Shown in pieces: positions 60,869 to 64,000 of a stretch of DNA of 64,000 nucleotides; positions within the stretch are counted from its first letter, which is position 1, and every line of letters starts with the position of its first letter. Source of the stretch: Candidatus Saccharimonadota bacterium (GTDB lineage Bacteria; Patescibacteriota; Saccharimonadia; Saccharimonadales; Saccharimonadaceae); the NCBI GenBank assembly GCA_905372305.1, contig CAJPOP010000001.1, forward strand, positions 434,001 to 498,000. The letters are read 5' to 3'. The notes beneath the pieces were generated by a model. The model searched no databases, was not told the DNA's origin, and saw nothing but the letters and a program-made list of their open reading frames with translations. A program made the translations under genes and the position numbers.

Positions 60869-61489
60869 ATTCATTTTAGTAGCAGTGAAATTATTGATTG
60901 GCTTTTTCGCGCTGACGATAATCATCAACGTTTCCGGAAAAGGTAACTTGTCGCCATCATCTGCCAGCGATCAAGTGCAGAGTTATGTACTGGGCGGTAT
61001 CATTGGAGGCGTCATTTATAACAATAGTATTCAGATTTTGGAATACGTCGGTATTTTGTGCATATGGTGCGCGCTGGTGCTGACATTGAAATGAGTAAAG
61101 CAGTATAACGTGAAGGTAAAGCAGCTGATCGACGGCAGGGCATTGATAATCATTGATAATGGAAAAATCAACATTGAAAATTGCAAGAAAGTTGGTTTGA
61201 GCGCTCATAACGTATCGTTCAAACTGCGAACTCACCATATCTATTCAACGAGAAAAGTGAAAAGAGCCGTGGTGGAGCAAGACGGCGAATTGATCATCAC
61301 TCATGAAGGGGAGGAAAATCCGAAATTCCCATTGATAACAGATGGGCGATTGCAGACTGATATTTGCAGGTAATTGGCAAGAACGAGAAATGGCTGCTCA
61401 AAGAAATGAAAAAGCAGGGACTGAAGGCGTATAGCGACGTATTTTTGGGAGAGTATGTTGATGGTAAGCTGAATTTGACGGCTTATTGA
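60861..61489 (+). pseudogene. YetF/DUF421 membrane protein, interrupted by a TGA and a frameshift
   Basis: N-terminal three-helix part (NEFILVAVKLLIGFFALTIII) ends at an in-frame TGA (61092-61094); the same frame continues with the cytoplasmic YetF domain (KQLIDGRALIIIDNGKINIE, LRTHHIYST, AVVEQDGEL) to a second stop at 61373. The expected C-terminal end, QVIGKNEKWLLKEMKKQG to VDGKLNLTAY (stop 61487-61489), is in another frame; one more T in TATTTGCAG at about 61362 rejoins it. Both defects together mark a dead gene. Read-through of the TGA cannot be fully excluded. Confidence 0.78.
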
Positions 61490-61582
61490 TAATAATATTT
61501 ACGCTATCAATTGCTGAGTGGGAGTATGCCACGGCATAGTAGACACAATCACCATCCCGCCTATTCGTGCTACAATTAAATC

Positions 61583-61957
61583 ATGAAGATTGTTGATGAC
61601 TCGACCCAACAGTGCGCCAGCAAATCATCGATATCATCACCGGAACCGTCCGTGAGTGAATATGTCTTTGACCGAGAGAAGTGGCAAAGCTTAACAATAT
61701 TTGAGCAAATGGGCAACATCGGCTCGGAGGTCGGGCGAGCCTTTGCCGCCCGGCGCCGCGGCGATGCGGCTGCGATGACTGGCGCCTGGCAGCGCGGCTT
61801 GGACTTATTGGACGCCACCGCCGAGCAACTCGCCCGCCAAAAATCGCCAAAACTCCGCGAAGTCCTGCGCGCCCGCGAGCTATTCGCTGGCATGGAAGAC
61901 GAATCGCTGGAGGGCTACTTTATGTGGTTTGCGCTAGCGGCGCGGAGGGGGAGATAA
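61583..61957 (+). CDS. Hypothetical helical protein, 124 residues
   Basis: Soluble, C-terminal two-thirds helical (AMTGAWQRGLDLLDATAEQLA, LREVLRARELFAGM in parts). No family recognised. TACAAT (61571-61576) ends 6 nt before the ATG, so a leaderless start is likely. Followed after 8 bp by the ASCH-like gene. Confidence 0.65.
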   Translation: MKIVDDSTQQCASKSSISSPEPSVSEYVFDREKWQSLTIFEQMGNIGSEVGRAFAARRRGDAAAMTGAWQRGLDLLDATAEQLARQKSPKLREVLRARELFAGMEDESLEGYFMWFALAARRGR

Positions 61958-61965
61958 TAAAACGT

Positions 61966-62238
61966 ATGAAAATCATCACCAAAAAATCTTACCCCGATTT
62001 ATTCGAAAAAGTCCTAGCGGGCGAGAAAACATTTGATATGAGGGTGGCCGATTTTGACATCCAACCCAGCGACATTCTGGAACAGATTGAGGTAAATTAT
62101 GACGGAGCGCCGACCGGCCGCAAAGTCCGTCATGTAGTCGGCGAAGTTTTACGCACGAAAGAAGTTGATTTTTGGAAGCAAGAAGATATTGATCAGTACG
62201 GCTACCAGGTGATGTCGCTTGCCGAGCGGGTTGATTAG
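61966..62238 (+). CDS. ASCH/DUF3850-like RNA-binding fold protein
   Basis: 90 residues: KIITKKSYPDLFEKVLAGEKTFDMRVADFDIQPSDIL (in parts: GEKTFDMRV) and a later YQVMSLAERVD. The order -xxK/T-F-x-R-x-D-x-P-x-D- is that of the small ASCH/DUF3850 beta-barrel domain, proposed to bind RNA in regulation. Start at 61966 chosen by fold; an in-frame Met at 61924 would overlap the previous gene. Confidence 0.7.
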   Translation: MKIITKKSYPDLFEKVLAGEKTFDMRVADFDIQPSDILEQIEVNYDGAPTGRKVRHVVGEVLRTKEVDFWKQEDIDQYGYQVMSLAERVD

Positions 62239-62275
62239 TACAAATTTTAGAAAGTTACTGCGATAAGGAGCAAAG

Positions 62276-62761
62276 ATGACCAAATCCATCATCTGCAAAG
62301 ACGTCTTCGGCAATCAATATACCGTTCCTGTTGACGAACTAAATATTCGCGTCGGCGTGTACGCAATTATTGTTGAGGATAATAAGATTCTTTTGACTCA
62401 GCAATGGGACGGCTATAGCTTGATTGGCGGCGGTGTCGAGAAAGGCGAAACGATTGAGGAATCAATTGTCCGCGAAGTCAAGGAAGAGACTGGACTAACC
62501 ATCATGCCAGATAAAATCATTCACCAGGCAACTACTTTTTTTAAGCGCAACGCCGAGGCGCAAGCTAACCAGTCAATCCAACTGTACTTCACCCATAGCC
62601 AGCTGCACGGGCAAATCGATAACGACAACATAACCGACAGCGAAAAAACTTATACTAACGGCACGCCGGAGTGGGTTGATCTGGATAAAGTTAATGATAT
62701 CGATTTCCGGCATAGCGTAAGTTTGAGGGCGATTTTAGGGGCATATGGTGAGGGTAAATAA
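62276..62761 (+). CDS. Nudix hydrolase
   Basis: 161 residues. AYAIIVEDNKILLTQQWDGYSLIGGGVEKGE (in parts) leads into the Nudix box GGGVEKGETIEESIVREVKEETG with all conserved glutamates. Substrate unresolved; house-cleaning of oxidised or signalling nucleotides is typical. AAGGAG 7 nt before the ATG. Confidence 0.9.
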   Translation: MTKSIICKDVFGNQYTVPVDELNIRVGVYAIIVEDNKILLTQQWDGYSLIGGGVEKGETIEESIVREVKEETGLTIMPDKIIHQATTFFKRNAEAQANQSIQLYFTHSQLHGQIDNDNITDSEKTYTNGTPEWVDLDKVNDIDFRHSVSLRAILGAYGEGK

Positions 62762-62814
62762 GTAAAGCATTAGGAGTCTGCGTAAATAGTGTTGAATGAC
62801 GTATACTTAATATC

Positions 62815-63404
62815 ATGACGAGTCAGTTCCACCCAATTCACTTCATCACCTCCAACCAGCGCAAGTTCACCAGCCTCCAAAAACTCCTCCAACCGCTCGG
62901 TATTGATCTGCAGCAGCTCGACTATGATTTTGACGAGGGGCGGGGCTGGATATTCAAACGATTGCCAAAAGTAAACTATCTCAGGCCAAGAAAGTTTTTC
63001 CAAACAAGCGCCTGATCGTTGATGATCGCGGCTTTTTCATCCCAGCGCTGAAAGGTTTTCCGGGGCCGTTTGTTAAATTGCTACTGGACAGTTTTAGCTA
63101 TCCAGGGATTATCAAGCTAATGCAAGGTGAAACTGATCGCCGAGCCATCTTTTCTTTCGCGGTTGGCTATTTTGACGGCGAAAAAGACCATATTTTCGTA
63201 GCCGACGAGGAGGGATTTATCATTGATGAGCCGCGCGGTGATAATCTCCATGGCTGGACGGAATTGTTATATATTTATGGACACCCGAGCTTTCCCGGCC
63301 GTAGTTTGGCAGAATTGAATGATGAGGAGTGGAAAGAGTACTTGGCGGCAATTGAGGCGGTTGATGGATTTGTGATGTTAAGAGATTATTTGGCAAAAAC
63401 ATAA
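62815..63404 (+). pseudogene. Second Ham1/RdgB-family gene with one-base frameshift
   Basis: The first 41 codons (MTSQFHPIHFITSNQRKF..DYDFDE) and the rest (LDIQTIAKSKLSQAKKVFPN, then RLIVDDRGFFIPALKGFPG and beyond, stop 63404) are in different frames; the break lies in GGGGCGGGG at 62937-62945, where one more G rejoins them. The joined protein is a regular Ham1 enzyme of about 196 residues. TATACT (62802-62807) ends 7 nt before the ATG. An intact relative is at 60305-60868. Confidence 0.8.
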
Positions 63405-63436
63405 GACACCCCAGCGCCAAAATCAGGAACATAAAC

Positions 63437-63461
63437 CACCCAAAAGTAATGGGTGTTTTTT
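63437..63461 (+). terminator. Terminator after second Ham1-like gene
   Basis: CACCCA (63437-63442) pairs with TGGGTG (63450-63455), 7-nt loop, followed by TTTTTT. Confidence 0.85.
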
Positions 63462-63525
63462 GAGGTGCGAGGCGAGGTGTCTCGCGCCTTTTCTTATTTA
63501 TCCAAATGATATAATAGAGGGTAGT

Positions 63526-64000
63526 ATGAAGATCTCCTTGTTCCAGCCTAACACTGCAATAAAGCGCCAGGCAACTCAAGCATTTTTTGACAAAACAGAG
63601 GCAAAACCCCGCGAAGAGGGCGTTGACTTCTCGCTAGCGCTCATTATGGCTGGTGTGCCAGGCGCTGGTAAAACAGAGTATATTAGCTCGTTCATTGAAG
63701 AAAATGAAATATTCAAGCGTAACGCACTGAGGATTGACTTGGATGAAATCATCACTATTTTTGAAGAATATCAGCCTGAAGAAGACAGTAGATTTCGCAG
63801 TATCGGCAATAGGATTGTTGAGAATATTTTGGATCGTGCTTTTAAGGGCGGCTATAACTTTATACTAGATGGCACATTTGCTGGCGCCAAAGCAATCAAT
63901 AATGTGCGACGCGCCATTCGCCATGGCTATCTTGTGTATATCGTTGTGCTAATCGAGGATGTTGAGCAAGCTAAAGAATACACGCGTATCCGTAAAGAAA
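63526..64000 (+). CDS. Zeta-toxin-like P-loop kinase (partial, runs off the window)
   Basis: The open frame from the ATG at 63526 to the window end has Walker A AGVPGAGKTEYISS (about 42-55), LRIDLDEIIT with the acid that follows in zeta toxins, NFILDGTFAGAKAINN and a helical VRRAIRHGYLVYIVVLIE region, matching the zeta/UDP-N-acetylglucosamine-kinase family. Such proteins can be toxins, phosphorylating cell-wall precursors, or ordinary kinases; the antitoxin is not visible and may lie beyond the edge. TATAAT (63510-63515) ends 10 nt before the start. Confidence 0.75.
   Translation, partial: MKISLFQPNTAIKRQATQAFFDKTEAKPREEGVDFSLALIMAGVPGAGKTEYISSFIEENEIFKRNALRIDLDEIITIFEEYQPEEDSRFRSIGNRIVENILDRAFKGGYNFILDGTFAGAKAINNVRRAIRHGYLVYIVVLIEDVEQAKEYTRIRKE

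Noticed and set aside
61092..61094. Recoded UGA (glycine code)
   Set aside because: TGA ends many intact genes in the window, and the same gene has another defect.

Overview
The window looks like a chromosomal segment of a small-genome, host-associated bacterium of the Candidate Phyla Radiation, most likely Saccharibacteria (TM7). This is inferred from the gene mix: a compact S10/spc ribosomal operon, a Bat/MoxR von Willebrand operon, tuf, L-lactate dehydrogenase, glycogen branching enzyme, many small membrane or low-complexity proteins of unknown function, and no long biosynthetic operons. TGA ends many genes (rarA, for example), so the code is the standard bacterial one; this argues against the UGA=Gly lineages. 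There is no rRNA in the window. Five tRNAs are present: Gly-GCC, Ala-CGC, Val-CAC, Leu-UAG and Leu-CAG.

Layout. 0-5 kb is a DNA-modification island: a D12-class adenine methylase with a ParB-like protein on the minus strand, and divergently a XamI-like restriction endonuclease with a TaqI/Eco57I-type methylase. 5.4-10.7 kb is a tightly overlapping minus-strand operon of MoxR, DUF58, a small membrane protein, two VWA proteins and a TPR protein. Upstream of it lie a phosphoribosyltransferase-like protein, a DUF4342 protein and a slipin. 12.5-24.6 kb holds an MFS transporter, rarA, a CPBP protease, three P/Q-rich membrane proteins, a GH13 alpha-glucosidase, typA and a Nudix hydrolase. 24.7-32.3 kb is the most plastic part. 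It has three tRNAs with small genes packed between them, a regulator/ClbS-like pair inside a perfect 142-bp inverted repeat, and a large serine recombinase inside a perfect 159-bp inverted repeat that abuts the 3' end of tRNA-Leu(UAG). 32.3-44.7 kb contains trmH-like, glgB, tgt, tuf flanked by two lipoproteins that share a leader, ldh and rpsJ. 44.7-51.6 kb is the ribosomal operon rplC to rpsH. 51.6-64 kb is an accessory tail: alpha/beta hydrolases, a HIT protein, a two-component system, Ham1 and Nudix house-cleaning enzymes, several frame-broken genes, and the start of a zeta-toxin-like kinase cut by the window edge.

Three patterns cross the window. First, many genes have a TATAAT-like -10 box ending only 6-12 nt before the ATG and no Shine-Dalgarno, which predicts widespread leaderless transcription; ribosomal genes, ldh and tuf do have Shine-Dalgarno sequences. 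Second, at least eight accessory genes are interrupted by single-base or short-repeat frame changes, several of them at homopolymers or an (AGAA)4 repeat at or near the 5' end, while every housekeeping gene is intact. This points to real decay or phase variation more than random sequencing error, although nearly all breaks are one-base losses, so read-level checking matters. Third, the recombinase/inverted-repeat region combines three junctions carrying the pentamer TGGTG/CACCA (the tRNA 3' end), interleaved leader hairpins and a 13-bp-arm operator. It is the best candidate here for an undescribed mobile or switching system.
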